Shown: positions 56,188-64,000 of the stretch, in pieces | Layout of the letters: every line of letters starts with the position of its first letter | How positions within the stretch are numbered: position 1 is the stretch's first letter | Program-made: the position numbers and the translations under genes | Source: CAVSSX01 sp963730735 | GTDB taxonomy: Bacteria > Actinomycetota > Acidimicrobiia > Acidimicrobiales > RAAP-2 | Length of the DNA: 64,000 nucleotides | NCBI GenBank assembly: GCA_963730735.1 | Contig: CAVSSX010000007.1 | Span: 1,302,001 to 1,366,000, forward strand | Direction of reading: 5' to 3' | The notes under the pieces: generated by a model | The model's input: only the letters and a program-made list of their open reading frames with translations | Database searches by the model: none | Told to the model about the DNA's origin: nothing

Positions 56188-57636
56188 TCAGCTGCCGGCG
56201 AGGTCCTTGGCCGTCCAGAAGCCGGCCAGCGGCGTCCGGGCCCCGGTGGCGTAGCGGCAGAGTCGCTCGATCCCGTCGCCCGACAGCATGCCGATGGCGT
56301 CGAAGAAGGCCGTCGGCCCGGCGGCCCGCAGGGCGGTGTCGCCCTCGCTCGGCTGCCGGGGCAGGTGTGTCGTCAGCACGACCAGGGGCGGTCCGTCGGG
56401 CCGGGCGAGCACGCTGGCCCGGCCCAGGGTCCTCCAGACGGCGTCCATACGCAGGAGCCCGCCCCGGTGGCTGGTGTAGGCGCCGGCCACCTCGAACAGC
56501 CACGGCGCCCCGGTGGCGTCCTCGGCCCGGAAGCCGACCGTGGTCCCGTGGACCCGCACGTCGTGCCCGGTGATGCGGAAGCCGGCCTCGTCCAACAGGG
56601 CCTCGGCCACGGCGTGGGCCGACTTGGCGCCGTCGGCGGCCCGCCGGGGAAAGTCCCGGGCCAACCGTTGGGCGGCCGTCCGACGACGGCCCCCGGTGGC
56701 CGGGGCGGGGACGACGGGTCGTTCCGCCAGCTCGTCCGCCACCCGGGCGCGGGCCAGGGCCACGTACTCGGGGTCGAGGTCGTAGCCGACGTAACGCCGG
56801 TCCAGCCGGGCCGCCGCCACCAACGTCGAGCCCGAGCCCATGAACGGGTCGAGCACCAGGTCGTCCTCGTAGGTGTACAGCTCGATCAGGCGGGCCGGCA
56901 GCTCGACCGGGAAGGGGGCCGGGTGGTTGACCCGCCGGGCGCTCTCGGGCGGGACGTCCCAGACGTCGAGGGTGTAGGCCATGAAGTCCTCGGTCATGAC
57001 GGTGCTCTTGTGGGGCAGGCCCAGCCGCTGGCGATCGGTGACGCTCTTGGCCCGGGCGAACCTGCCCTTGCTGGCCACCACGATCCGCTCGGTGACGTCC
57101 CGGAGCACCGGGTTCGAGGCGCTGCGGAACGAGCCCCAGGCGCACGACCCGCTGGCCCCCTCGCCCTTCTGCCACACGATCTCGCCCCGGGGTAGGAGCC
57201 CCAGGCGGTCCTGGAGGATGGTCATGACGTCGGCGGCCAGGCTCCGGTAAGGCTTGCGACCGAGGTTGGCCACGTTCACGGCGATGCGACCGCCGGGCTC
57301 GAGCGTCCGGGCACACTCGGCGAACACCTCCTCGAGCAGCTGGAGGTACTCGAGGTACGACCCCGGGACGCCCTCGCGGCCGAGCTCCTCCTCGTAGCGC
57401 TTCCCGGCGAAGTACGGCGGCGACGTGACGACGAGGGCCACCGAGCCGTCGGCCACCGACGCCATGTGGCGGGCGTCGCCGCACTCGAAGGGCTCGGCGA
57501 CGGGCTTGGCCGGCAGTACCGTCTCGTCGGTCGAGAGCACGGGCGGGGTGAAGCGGTCGTAGAAGGGCCGGGCGTCGTGAGCCTCGCGCCGGCCGACGCC
57601 GAAATTGGAGGTGGAGGTGGGGCGGCGCGGTGACAT
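56188..57636 (-). CDS. Site-specific DNA methyltransferase (beta class) with extra C-terminal domain
   Basis: This intact 482-aa protein starts at ATG 57636. Catalytic motif IV TSPPYF (residues 71-76) precedes the AdoMet motif I DPFMGSGST (263-271), the order of beta-class N6-adenine or N4-cytosine methyltransferases. Other motifs: ECGDARHMASVADGSVALVV and RRYVGYDLDPEYVALA. Residues about 311-482 form an additional domain (ARDFPRRAADGAKSAHAVAE, WLFEVAGAYTSHRGGLLRMD, VWRTLGRASVLA, AFFDAIGMLSGDGIERLCRY) absent from typical solitary enzymes and possibly nuclease-derived. The target site is unknown. An imperfect dyad (TGTCACAGTGGCA, 57728-57740) lies upstream. Divergent from the aldo/keto reductase gene. 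Confidence 0.85.
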   Translation of the reverse strand: MSPRRPTSTSNFGVGRREAHDARPFYDRFTPPVLSTDETVLPAKPVAEPFECGDARHMASVADGSVALVVTSPPYFAGKRYEEELGREGVPGSYLEYLQLLEEVFAECARTLEPGGRIAVNVANLGRKPYRSLAADVMTILQDRLGLLPRGEIVWQKGEGASGSCAWGSFRSASNPVLRDVTERIVVASKGRFARAKSVTDRQRLGLPHKSTVMTEDFMAYTLDVWDVPPESARRVNHPAPFPVELPARLIELYTYEDDLVLDPFMGSGSTLVAAARLDRRYVGYDLDPEYVALARARVADELAERPVVPAPATGGRRRTAAQRLARDFPRRAADGAKSAHAVAEALLDEAGFRITGHDVRVHGTTVGFRAEDATGAPWLFEVAGAYTSHRGGLLRMDAVWRTLGRASVLARPDGPPLVVLTTHLPRQPSEGDTALRAAGPTAFFDAIGMLSGDGIERLCRYATGARTPLAGFWTAKDLAGS

Positions 57637-57869
57637 GGCTGCGGTCCGCAAGCTAGTGGCCGGTGGCCGGCGGGACGTGGACGGCGCTCGTGCGCATGGG
57701 GGGCATGCCGGCAACCTACGTGGCGGTTGTCACAGTGGCATCGTCCCGCTCGGGCGGCATGGGTCGGCAGGCCGCTCCCTAGACTCGCCCTGCGGCCGTC
57801 GACCGCCGGGCCCCCGCCCGGTGGGACCCCGATGGCCGTCGTTGTGACCTTCGACCGAGGAGCCTGACC

Positions 57870-58742
57870 ATGCCCGCATCCCCCTCCGCCGCGCCGATCG
57901 CCGCCAGCGGCGTGTTCTCCCTGGGCACGACCGAGGTCCACCGGCTGGGCTTCGGCACCATGCGGTTGACCGGGTCCGGGGTGTGGGGGCCGCCCAAGGA
58001 CCACGACGAGGCCATCCGGGTCCTGCGCCGGTCGGTGGAGCTCGGTGTCGACTTCTTCGACACCGCCGACTCCTACGGCCCCTACGTGGCCGAGGATCTC
58101 CTGGCCGAGGCGCTGCACCCCTACCCCGAGGGGATCGTGCTGGCCACCAAGGCCGGCCTGGTGCGCACCGGACCCGACGTCTGGGTGCCGGTGGGCCGCC
58201 CCGAGTACCTCCGCCAGGAGTGCGAGATGAGCCTGCGCCGGCTGGGCGTCGAGCAGATCGACCTGTTCCAGCTGCACCGCATCGACCCCAAGGTCCCGGC
58301 CGACGAGCAGTTCGGCCTGCTCAAGAGCCTCCAGGACGAGGGCAAGGTCCGCCACGTGGGCCTGTCGGAGGTGTCGGTGGCCGAGATCGAAGCCGCCCGC
58401 CAGGTGGTGACGATCGCCACCGTCCAGAACCGGTACAACCTGGCCGACCGGGCGTGCGAGGACGTGGTCGACTACTGCGAGGCGGCGGGCATCGGGTTCA
58501 TCCCGTGGTTCCCGTTGGCCGCCGGGGAGCTGGCCCGGCCCGGCGGGCCGCTCGACGAGATCGAGACGGCCACCGGGGCCACCGTCTCCCAGGTGGCGCT
58601 GGCCTGGCTGCTCCGGCGCTCGCCGGTGATGCTGCCCATCCCGGGCACCTCCACGGTGGCCCACCTGGAGGAGAACTGCGGGGGTGCGCTGGTGGAGCTC
58701 AGCGACGACCAGGTGGCCACGCTGTCGGCGCTCGCCGCCTGA
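57870..58742 (+). CDS. Aldo/keto reductase
   Basis: This intact 290-residue NADPH-dependent oxidoreductase has the catalytic tetrad visible: Asp and Tyr in VDFFDTADSYGPYVAEDLLA, Lys in GIVLATKAGLVRTGPDVW and His in IDLFQLHRIDPKVPADEQFG. The nucleotide-binding end reads SPVMLPIPGTSTVAHLEENC. It belongs to the YajO/YeaE-like bacterial branch. ATG 57870 follows GGAG. Substrate unknown. Confidence 0.92.
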   Translation: MPASPSAAPIAASGVFSLGTTEVHRLGFGTMRLTGSGVWGPPKDHDEAIRVLRRSVELGVDFFDTADSYGPYVAEDLLAEALHPYPEGIVLATKAGLVRTGPDVWVPVGRPEYLRQECEMSLRRLGVEQIDLFQLHRIDPKVPADEQFGLLKSLQDEGKVRHVGLSEVSVAEIEAARQVVTIATVQNRYNLADRACEDVVDYCEAAGIGFIPWFPLAAGELARPGGPLDEIETATGATVSQVALAWLLRRSPVMLPIPGTSTVAHLEENCGGALVELSDDQVATLSALAA

Positions 58743-58757
58743 GCCGGGCCGGGCCGC

Positions 58758-59384
58758 TCAGGGCCGCGGCGCCAACCCCAGCAGGACGAACTGGCAGAAC
58801 TCGCCGGCCGCCCGGTCGACGGGCACCGGACTGGGCTCGGCGCTGCGGACCAGCAGCGTGCCGTAGAGCTGCTGGCCGATGAGGGCCGCCGCCCGGGCGG
58901 GAGCGAAGGGGCCGCCGAACTCGCCCAGTGCCGTGCCCTCGCTCACCAGGTCCTCCAGGACCCGGCTCATATCGAGGGCGATGAGGAAGAGCTCGGCGTC
59001 GATGGCCACCCCGGCGTGGTCCGGACCACCCTGGGTGGCCATGGCCAGCCGGAAGAACGCCGGGTGCTCGTCGATGGCCGAGAGCAGGGCCGAGACGACG
59101 GCCCGGAGCCGCTCGGTCGGCGTGGCATGGGCCTCGGAGGCCTGGGTGATCGCCTGGCGGACCTGGTCGTACATGCCCTTCAAACAGGCCCGCAACAGGT
59201 CGTCACGGTTGGCGAAGTAGACGTAGACCGTCGACCGGGCCACGCCGGCCTCGGCGGCGATCTCGTCCATCGACACGTCGGTGCTGCGCCGCTCGCCGAA
59301 CAGCCGGCGGGCGACGTCGAGGATCTGGTCGCGCCGGAAGTCCCTGATGACGTCCTTCAGCTCCGCCGGAGCCCGCCGGGTCAC
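58758..59384 (-). CDS. TetR-family regulator of the P450 operon
   Basis: This intact 208-residue regulator (VTRRAPAELKDVIRDFRRDQ) has the helix-turn-helix VSMDEIAAEAGVARSTVYVY followed by FANRDDLLRACLKGMYDQVR. The C-terminal ligand domain is helical (RAAALIGQQLYGTLLVRSAE). It begins 10 bp after the P450 stop on the same strand, so both are transcribed together. The perfect inverted repeat at 60644-60662 just inside the P450 promoter is its likely binding site, giving autoregulation. Confidence 0.9.
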   Translation of the reverse strand: MTRRAPAELKDVIRDFRRDQILDVARRLFGERRSTDVSMDEIAAEAGVARSTVYVYFANRDDLLRACLKGMYDQVRQAITQASEAHATPTERLRAVVSALLSAIDEHPAFFRLAMATQGGPDHAGVAIDAELFLIALDMSRVLEDLVSEGTALGEFGGPFAPARAAALIGQQLYGTLLVRSAEPSPVPVDRAAGEFCQFVLLGLAPRP

Positions 59385-59394
59385 GTCGGGGGCG

Positions 59395-60622
59395 TCAGCC
59401 GACGGGCGCCGAGGGCGAGAAGGCCACCGGCAGGTGCTTGACCCCGTTGATGAACTGGCTCTGCAGCCGCTGGACCTCGCCGTGCTGGTGGATGTCGGGC
59501 ACCCGGTCCAAGAGGTGCTCGAACATCACCCGGATCTCCATGCGGGCCAGGTTGGCCCCGAGGCAGAAGTGCGGGCCGCCACCGCCGAAGGTCATGTGCA
59601 CGTTGGGGGTCCGGCCGATGTCGAACCGGTCGGGGTCGGGGAAGACCTTCTCGTCTCGGTTGGCCGATGTGTGGAAGAAGATGACCTTGTCGCCCTCCGA
59701 GATCGGGACCCCGCCCAGGGTCACGTCGGTGATGGCCGTGCGGCGGAAGTTCATGACCGGGGTCACGTACCGGAGCATCTCCTCCACCGCCGAGGGCAGG
59801 AGCGAACGGTCGGCGACCAGCCGCTCCCACTGGTCGGGGTTCGAGAAGAACGTGTGCATGGCCCCCGAGATCAGGTTCCGGGTGGTCTCGTTCCCGGCCA
59901 CCGTGAGGAGGAGGAAGAAGAGCTCGAGCTCGATCGACGACAGCCGCTCCCCGTCGATCTCGACCTCGGTGAGCACGCTCATCAGGTCGGCGTGGGGGTC
60001 GATGCGCTTGGCCTCGAAGAGCTCGCTGGCGTAGACGTAGAGCTCCATGGCCGACTGGGCCGAGATCTCCGGCGTGATCTGGTACTCGGGGTCCTCGTTG
60101 CCGACCATGCGGTTCGACCAGTCGAACATCCGGTGGCGGTCCTCGAGCGGGACGCCCAGTAGGTCGGCGATCACGATCAGCGGGAGCTCGGCGGCGATCT
60201 CGGTGACGAAGTCGGCCTCGCCCCGCTCGCACACGGCGTCGATGATCCCGTCGGCCGCCTGGTGGATGCTCGCTTCGAGGTCGCGGATCATGCGGGGGGT
60301 GAAGCCCTTGTTGACGAGCCGCCGGTAGCGGGTGTGGAGCGGCGGGTCCATGTTGAGCATCATCAGGCGCTGCTGTTCCAGCTCGGCCTCGGGGAGGTCC
60401 ATGGGCAGGGCGCTGCGCTCGGTAGGACGAGAAGTGCTCCCAGTCGCGGTTGACGGTGACGCACTCGTCGTAGCTGGTCACCGCCCAGTAGCCCGGGGGG
60501 TTCCCCTCGGCCCGGAACTGGACCGGCTCGGTCGCCCGCAGGTGGGCGAAGTACTCGTGGGGCACGCCCGGGACGTAGGTCCGCGAGTCCATCAGATCCA
60601 CGTCGGTCGTCGTCTCGGCCAT
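59395..60622 (-). CDS. Cytochrome P450
   Basis: This P450 of about 409 aa starts at ATG 60622 (MAETTTDVDLMDSRTYVPGV), placed after GGAGGGGG; ATG 60640 is less likely. Features: MDPPLHTRYRRLVNKGF (C helix), LLLTVAGNETTRNLISGAMH (I helix), VEEMLRYVTPVMNFRRTA (ExxR) and the haem loop FGGGGPHFCLGANLARMEIR with the axial Cys. The I-helix and haem motifs resemble the actinobacterial CYP124/125/142 group that hydroxylates sterol side chains and branched lipids (family resemblance only). A frameshift lies near 60425. No ferredoxin gene is adjacent. Confidence 0.9.
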
Positions 60623-60643
60623 GTCGGACACCCCCTCCACCTC

Positions 60644-60662
60644 ATCGGACAGCGTGTCCGAT
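60644..60662. promoter_or_regulatory. Perfect TetR-type operator before the P450 gene
   Basis: ATCGGACA-GCG-TGTCCGAT is an exact inverted repeat with 8-bp arms and a 3-bp centre, lying 22 bp upstream of the P450 start codon and just downstream of the predicted -10. A further half site (TCGGACA) is found at 60624-60630. Length and symmetry suit a TetR dimer; the TetR gene is second in the operon. Confidence 0.75.
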
Positions 60663-60669
60663 CCGAACG

Positions 60670-60698
60670 AGCGTACGGCCGCCGGCCGGTGGCGTCAA
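60670..60698 (-). promoter_or_regulatory. Promoter of the P450-tetR operon
   Basis: On the minus strand TTGACG (60698-60693) and TACGCT (60675-60670) are separated by exactly 17 bp, matching the main sigma-factor consensus TTGACA-N17-TAnnnT. Transcription would start near 60663, at the edge of the operator, so a bound repressor would block initiation. Confidence 0.7.
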
Positions 60699-60729
60699 CG
60701 CGCCACGACCGTCGGTGATCCGCCGGTGG

Positions 60730-60942
60730 TCAGTCCCGGTCGGGTGACGGCCGGCCCATGTGCCAGCCCCCGCAGTAGTCACAGGCGTAGGCGCCCAGCT
60801 CGGTCCCCGATTCTCGGGAGCGCTCGGCCGCCGCCACCTCGGCGCCGGCCCGAGTCGAGTACCGCACCTTGGCGGCGCCGTCGGACCGCCAGTGCGAGGC
60901 GCCGACCCGCAGAGGGCGGTGGGGGGTTCGCTTGCGGGCCAC
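60730..60942 (-). CDS. Small zinc-ribbon-like protein (70 aa)
   Basis: This intact 70-residue basic protein (MARKRTPHRPLRVGASHWRS) has a C-terminal CDYCGGWHMG motif. The pattern AYACDYCGGWHMGR after a helix (ARAGAEVAAAERSRES-like) is shared by short actinobacterial proteins that read like one knuckle of a zinc ribbon. It might bind RNA or DNA; function unknown. Stop TGA at 60732-60730. Confidence 0.7.
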   Translation of the reverse strand: MARKRTPHRPLRVGASHWRSDGAAKVRYSTRAGAEVAAAERSRESGTELGAYACDYCGGWHMGRPSPDRD

Positions 60943-60980
60943 CCCTACAGTCTGCCCGCCGCCGACCTGGTTCCCGCCCC

Positions 60981-61049
60981 GGTGGCCAGCCCAGGTGGCC
61001 AGCCGAGGTGGCCAGCCGAGGTGTCCTTAGGCGAGGTGGCCTCAGCCGA
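60981..61049. repeat. 13-bp tandem repeat downstream of pstB
   Basis: The unit GGTGGCCAGCCGA occurs three times in a row (60981, 60994, 61007; the first copy differs at one position), followed by two longer degenerate copies (61020-61034 and 61035-61049) that run into the pstB stop. It is probably slipped-strand duplication. The repeats contain TGGCCA palindromes but no clear terminator hairpin. Confidence 0.7.
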
Positions 61050-61878
61050 TGTGGCCGGTGACGTAGGCCTCGGTCCGGGAGTCGTCGGGGGCGCCGAACA
61101 CCTCGGCCGTCGGGCCGACCGACACCAGTTCCCCGATCTGCTCCTCGTCGAGCAGGAAGACGGCGGTGCGGTCGGCGATCCGGGTGGCCTGGAAGAGGTT
61201 GTGGGTCACCATGACGATGGTCACGGTCGCCGACAGCTCGGCGATCAACTCTTCGATCCGGGCCGAGGACACCGGGTCGAGGGCCGAGCAGGGCTCGTCG
61301 AGCAGCAGGACCTCGGGCTCGATGGCCAGGGCCCGGGCGATGCAACAGCGTTGCTGCTGGCCACCCGAGAGCTGGGTGGCCGGCCGCCGCAACCGGTCCT
61401 TCACGGTGTCCCACAGGGCGGCCTGCCGGAGGGCGGCCTCGGCCGCCTCGGCCAACAGCGCACCTTTGCGCACCCCGTTCATGCGCAGTCCGGCGACGAC
61501 GTTGTCGAAGATGCTCAGGGTGGGGAAGAGGTTCGGGCGCTGGAAGACCATGCCGACCCGGGTCCGGACGATCTCGGGGCGGGTGTCTCGCCCGTAGACG
61601 TCGAGGTCGCCGACGGTGACGCGGCCGGTGACCCGACCGCTGGTGTGGTCGTGGAGCCGGTTCATGGTCCGCAGGATGGTGGTCTTGCCGCAACCCGACG
61701 GTCCGACCAGCGCCGTCACCTGGTGCCGGGGGAGGGCCAGATCGACGTGGCGCACGGCCACCTTCTTCCCGTAGGCCACGCTGACGTCGCGGAGCTCGAC
61801 CGCCGGGTCGACGACGTCGTGTCCGGGCACCTCGGCGGGGGCCACGTCGACCACGGCGTCGGCCTGGCTATCGGGCAT
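61042..61878 (-). CDS. pstB: Phosphate ABC transporter ATP-binding protein
   Basis: This intact 278-aa ATPase powers phosphate import. Walker A TALVGPSGCGKTTILRTMNR, Q loop MVFQRPNLFPTLSIFDNV, signature LSGGQQQRCCIARALAIEPE, Walker B VLLLDEPCSALDPVS and switch His in VTIVMVTHNLFQATRIADRT are all present. A stretch of about 25 residues precedes the core. ATG 61878 overlaps the pstA stop by 11 bp. Last gene of the pst operon in this window; no phoU follows. Confidence 0.95.
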   Translation of the reverse strand: MPDSQADAVVDVAPAEVPGHDVVDPAVELRDVSVAYGKKVAVRHVDLALPRHQVTALVGPSGCGKTTILRTMNRLHDHTSGRVTGRVTVGDLDVYGRDTRPEIVRTRVGMVFQRPNLFPTLSIFDNVVAGLRMNGVRKGALLAEAAEAALRQAALWDTVKDRLRRPATQLSGGQQQRCCIARALAIEPEVLLLDEPCSALDPVSSARIEELIAELSATVTIVMVTHNLFQATRIADRTAVFLLDEEQIGELVSVGPTAEVFGAPDDSRTEAYVTGHIG

Positions 61879-62815
61879 GGCGGGTGAAGTAGGCGGCGAC
61901 GGAGCGGGCCACGATGCTCAGGATGAGGATGAACACCAAGAGGACCAGGGCGGTGGCCCAGGCCGTGGTCTGCAGGGTGAGGTCGGCCTGGGTCCCGTTC
62001 TCGTAGATGGAGAGCGGCATGGCCGCCATGGGCTGGAACGGGTTGGTCTCGAGCAGGGTGCTGCCGAGGGCGGTGAACAAGAGCGGTGCGGTCTCGCCCA
62101 CGGCCCGGGCCACGGCCAGCAGGTTGCCGGTGACGATACCGGGGAGCGAGGTGCGCACGACGATCGACCGGGCGACCCGCGAGCGCCGGGCCCCGAGGGC
62201 CAGGCCGGCGTCCCAGAGGTCGTCGTGGACCGTCCGCATGGCCTCTTCGTCCGCCCGCACGATGATCGGGAGCATCAACACGGCCAGGGCGAAGCTGCCC
62301 GAGATACCCGAGTAGTGACCGGTGGGCACCACGATCAGGGCGTAGGCGTAGATGCCGATGGCGATGGAGGGTACGCCGGACATGACGTCGGCGACGAACC
62401 GCACGGTGGTGGCCAGCTTGCCCGTCCGGTCGATGAGGAACAGGGAGACGGCCAGGCCGACCGGGATGGCCATGAGGGCGGCGATCCCCACGATGATCAG
62501 GGTCCCGATGATGGCGTTGTAGATGCCGCCGCCGGGGACCCCCTGGGGCACCGGCAGGTTGGTGAAGAAGGCCACCGAGACCCCCTTGGCCCCTCGGCTG
62601 ATGGTGTAGACGATCAGCGCCACCAGGGGGACGAGCGCAATGAGCAGGGCCAAGTAGCACAGGACGCGGGCCGTGTTGCCGAGCACCAGACGACGGCGGA
62701 GCGACGAGCGAGACGCCGCCCGGACGGCCTGGCGGCGGCGGTCCACCGCTTCGGGGGACAGGAGCTCGGTCGCCCGGGGGTCCGGGTCGGCCACCAGGCC
62801 GGGGTCGGCGCTCAT
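61868..62815 (-). CDS. pstA: Phosphate ABC transporter permease PstA
   Basis: This intact 315-aa permease has six hydrophobic segments (LCYLALLIALVPLVALIVYT first) and IYNAIIGTLIIVGIAALMAI, then MSGVPSIAIGIYAYALIVV. The ATPase-coupling loop is LWDAGLALGARRSRVARSIV, followed by LLAVARAVGETAPLLFTALG. The N-terminal 40 residues are cytosolic and basic. ATG 62815 overlaps the pstC stop (ATGA). Confidence 0.95.
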   Translation of the reverse strand: MSADPGLVADPDPRATELLSPEAVDRRRQAVRAASRSSLRRRLVLGNTARVLCYLALLIALVPLVALIVYTISRGAKGVSVAFFTNLPVPQGVPGGGIYNAIIGTLIIVGIAALMAIPVGLAVSLFLIDRTGKLATTVRFVADVMSGVPSIAIGIYAYALIVVPTGHYSGISGSFALAVLMLPIIVRADEEAMRTVHDDLWDAGLALGARRSRVARSIVVRTSLPGIVTGNLLAVARAVGETAPLLFTALGSTLLETNPFQPMAAMPLSIYENGTQADLTLQTTAWATALVLLVFILILSIVARSVAAYFTRHAR

Positions 62816-63865
62816 CGTGACGCCGTGGTGGTGGGCAGCAGGAAGTCCTCGGCGTCGGTGAACGCCGGGACCCGCGAGCCACGCCGACGGAGCAGGAGCT
62901 GGCCCCCGACGTTGACCAGGGCGGTGATCACCAGGAGGACGACCACCAGGCCGATCACGGCGTTCTTCGGGAGGCCCGAGGCGTCGCCGAAGTAGTTCAC
63001 GACGGCCGAGCCCAGGGTCGTGCCGTTGGCGATCAACGAGTGGGGCAGGGTGACCCCGCCCCCGATGACCAGGGCCACGGCGATGGCCTCCCCGAGCGCC
63101 CGGCCCATGGCCAGGGTGATGGCCGCCTGGATGCCCGACCGGCTCCCGGGGAGGACGGCCCGCCGGACCACCTGCCACCGGGTCCCCCCGAGGGCGAGCG
63201 CCGCCTCGCGGTCGGCCGTCGAGACCCCCCGCAGCGCAGTGCGGGTGAGGGCCACCATGGTGGGCAGGGTCATGACGGCCAGCACCACCGAGGCCAGCAG
63301 GATGCCGGTCCCGAGCGACGGGCCGTTGAAGAGGTGCTTGAGGACCGGGATCTTCTGGAGGAACGGCTCCACGTGACGGGCGAAGATCGGCTCGAGGATC
63401 AACAGGGCCCACAGGCCGACGACGATGCTCGGGACCGCCGCCAACAGGTCGATCCCGACCGACAGCGGGGCGGCCAGGCGGCGGGGGAGCAGCTCGGCCA
63501 GGGCCACGGCGGTGGCGATCCCGATGGGGATACGAGATCACCAGGCCGACGGCCGTCGTGAGCAGGGTGTCGAGGATGAAGACCCCGGCGCCGAACTCGC
63601 CGGCGTCGGGGTTCCACGTGCCGCTGAAGATGAAGCTGAAGCCCGAGTGGCGGAAGGCCGGTGCGGCCTGCCACACCAGGCTCACGACGAGGGACACCAC
63701 CACGGCGGCGAACAGGAGCACCCCGCCCCAACGCACCACGCCATAGGTGACGCCCGAGGATCGACGGCGGCCCGGCACGGCGCCGACTCTACGTGAACGG
63801 CCCGTCGCCCCGCCCGGCTGCGGCGACCCACCGGCGGCTGCGGCGGTCGGCTCGCCGGCCGTCAC
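62812..63865 (-). CDS. pstC: Phosphate ABC transporter permease PstC
   Basis: This permease of about 350 aa starts at GTG 63865 (VTAGEPTAAAAGGSPQPGGA). The first helix is VLLFAAVVVSLVVSLVWQAA and is followed by FSFIFSGTWNPDAGEFGAGV, as in PstC. The coupling loop is DREAALALGGTRWQVVRRAV, followed by AAITLAMGRALGEAIAVALV. One frameshift near 63535, within ctcgtat/gatacg, splits the frame. Stop TGA 62814-62812. Confidence 0.94.
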
Positions 63866-63893
63866 CGCCGCGCCGCCACCGCGCGGCCCGGTA

Positions 63894-64000
63894 TCAATTC
63901 GTGAAGATCGCCTGTCCGCTCGCCGTCTGCAGACCGAGCAGGGTCTGGTGGGCCAGGGAGACGATGTTGGCGGGGAGCGGGGCGTAGCCCAGACCCTGTG
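63894..64000 (-). CDS. pstS: Phosphate-binding protein PstS, C-terminal fragment
   Basis: Only the last about 34 codons are inside the window, reading GYAPLPANIVSLAHQTLLGL and ending ASGQAIFTN before TGA 63896-63894. The GYAPLP motif near the end is typical of PstS. It lies 28 bp upstream of pstC on the same strand, giving the usual pstSCAB order. The rest lies beyond the right edge. Confidence 0.85.
   Translation of the reverse strand, partial: QGLGYAPLPANIVSLAHQTLLGLQTASGQAIFTN

Noticed and set aside
57728..57740. Controller-protein (C-box) site of a restriction-modification system
   Set aside because: The dyad is imperfect, no C-protein gene is present, and similar short dyads are frequent in this GC-rich sequence.
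60981..61049. CRISPR-like repeat array
   Set aside because: Units are 13 bp, directly adjacent with no spacers, and no cas gene is near; it is a simple tandem repeat.

Overview
The window is a high-GC (roughly 70%) actinobacterial chromosome segment. The gene content fits the class Acidimicrobiia or a close relative: a mycothiol-conjugate amidase (Mca), an actinobacterial-type 2-oxoglutarate dehydrogenase E1 (Kgd), PspA with HtpX and PspAB, F420-type PPOX and luciferase-like flavoproteins, group II truncated haemoglobin, UvrD2-like helicase and a LysM-BTAD membrane regulator. The class assignment is inference; Actinomycetota is well supported. There is one tRNA (Gly-TCC), no rRNA, no CRISPR array, no transposase and no phage gene.

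Reading quality is uneven. From base 1 to about 28 kb nearly every gene, including housekeeping ones (kgd, fabZ, xthA, ddl, fumC), is broken by single-base gains or losses, mostly in short G or C runs. From 28 kb onward such breaks are rare (near 28.7, 29.1, 37.5, 37.85, 39.25, 39.70, 47.0, 60.43 and 63.53 kb). I treat these as sequencing errors, so broken genes are annotated as single CDS spans with approximate ends.

Layout. 1-5.8 kb (+): end of kgd, a NYN RNase with an S1 domain, HAD phosphatase, FabZ, ExoIII. 5.8-10.7 kb (-): UvrD-type helicase, glycolate-oxidase-like GlcD and an IlvX-like ThDP enzyme. 10.8-14.3 kb (+): alpha/beta hydrolase, membrane MurF-like ligase and D-Ala-D-Ala ligase in an overlapping operon. 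14.3-18.6 kb (-): sigma-like protein, Thr/Pro-rich membrane protein and the large LysM-BTAD transmembrane regulator. 18.7-28.7 kb: mixed metabolism (phosphotransferase, aldehyde dehydrogenase, CHAP amidase, lipoprotein, FumC, GlxA-type AraC regulator, PhhB). 28.7-38.2 kb: protein phosphatase, the PspA-HtpX-PspAB envelope-stress operon, Mca, YdjC deacetylase, PurK-PurE, DsbA-like, PAP2 and RecB-like nuclease.

38.3-50.6 kb is an efflux island: four MFS transporters in 12 kb. Three have recognisable local control: a transporter continuous with a C-terminal TetR domain and preceded by three 15-bp iterons, one preceded by a TTGC-N8-GCAA dyad, and one in an operon with a MerR regulator behind a textbook MerR promoter.

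50.7-57.6 kb (-) holds the most unusual material: three adjacent genes each built from two YbjQ-like units, a small conserved protein, an RDD membrane protein and a nonapeptide-repeat protein, all overlapping or nearly so. Upstream lie a DNA methyltransferase with an extra C-terminal domain and a possible restriction nuclease. 57.9-64 kb: aldo/keto reductase, a P450-TetR operon with a clear promoter and operator, and the pst phosphate-uptake operon, whose pstS runs off the right edge.
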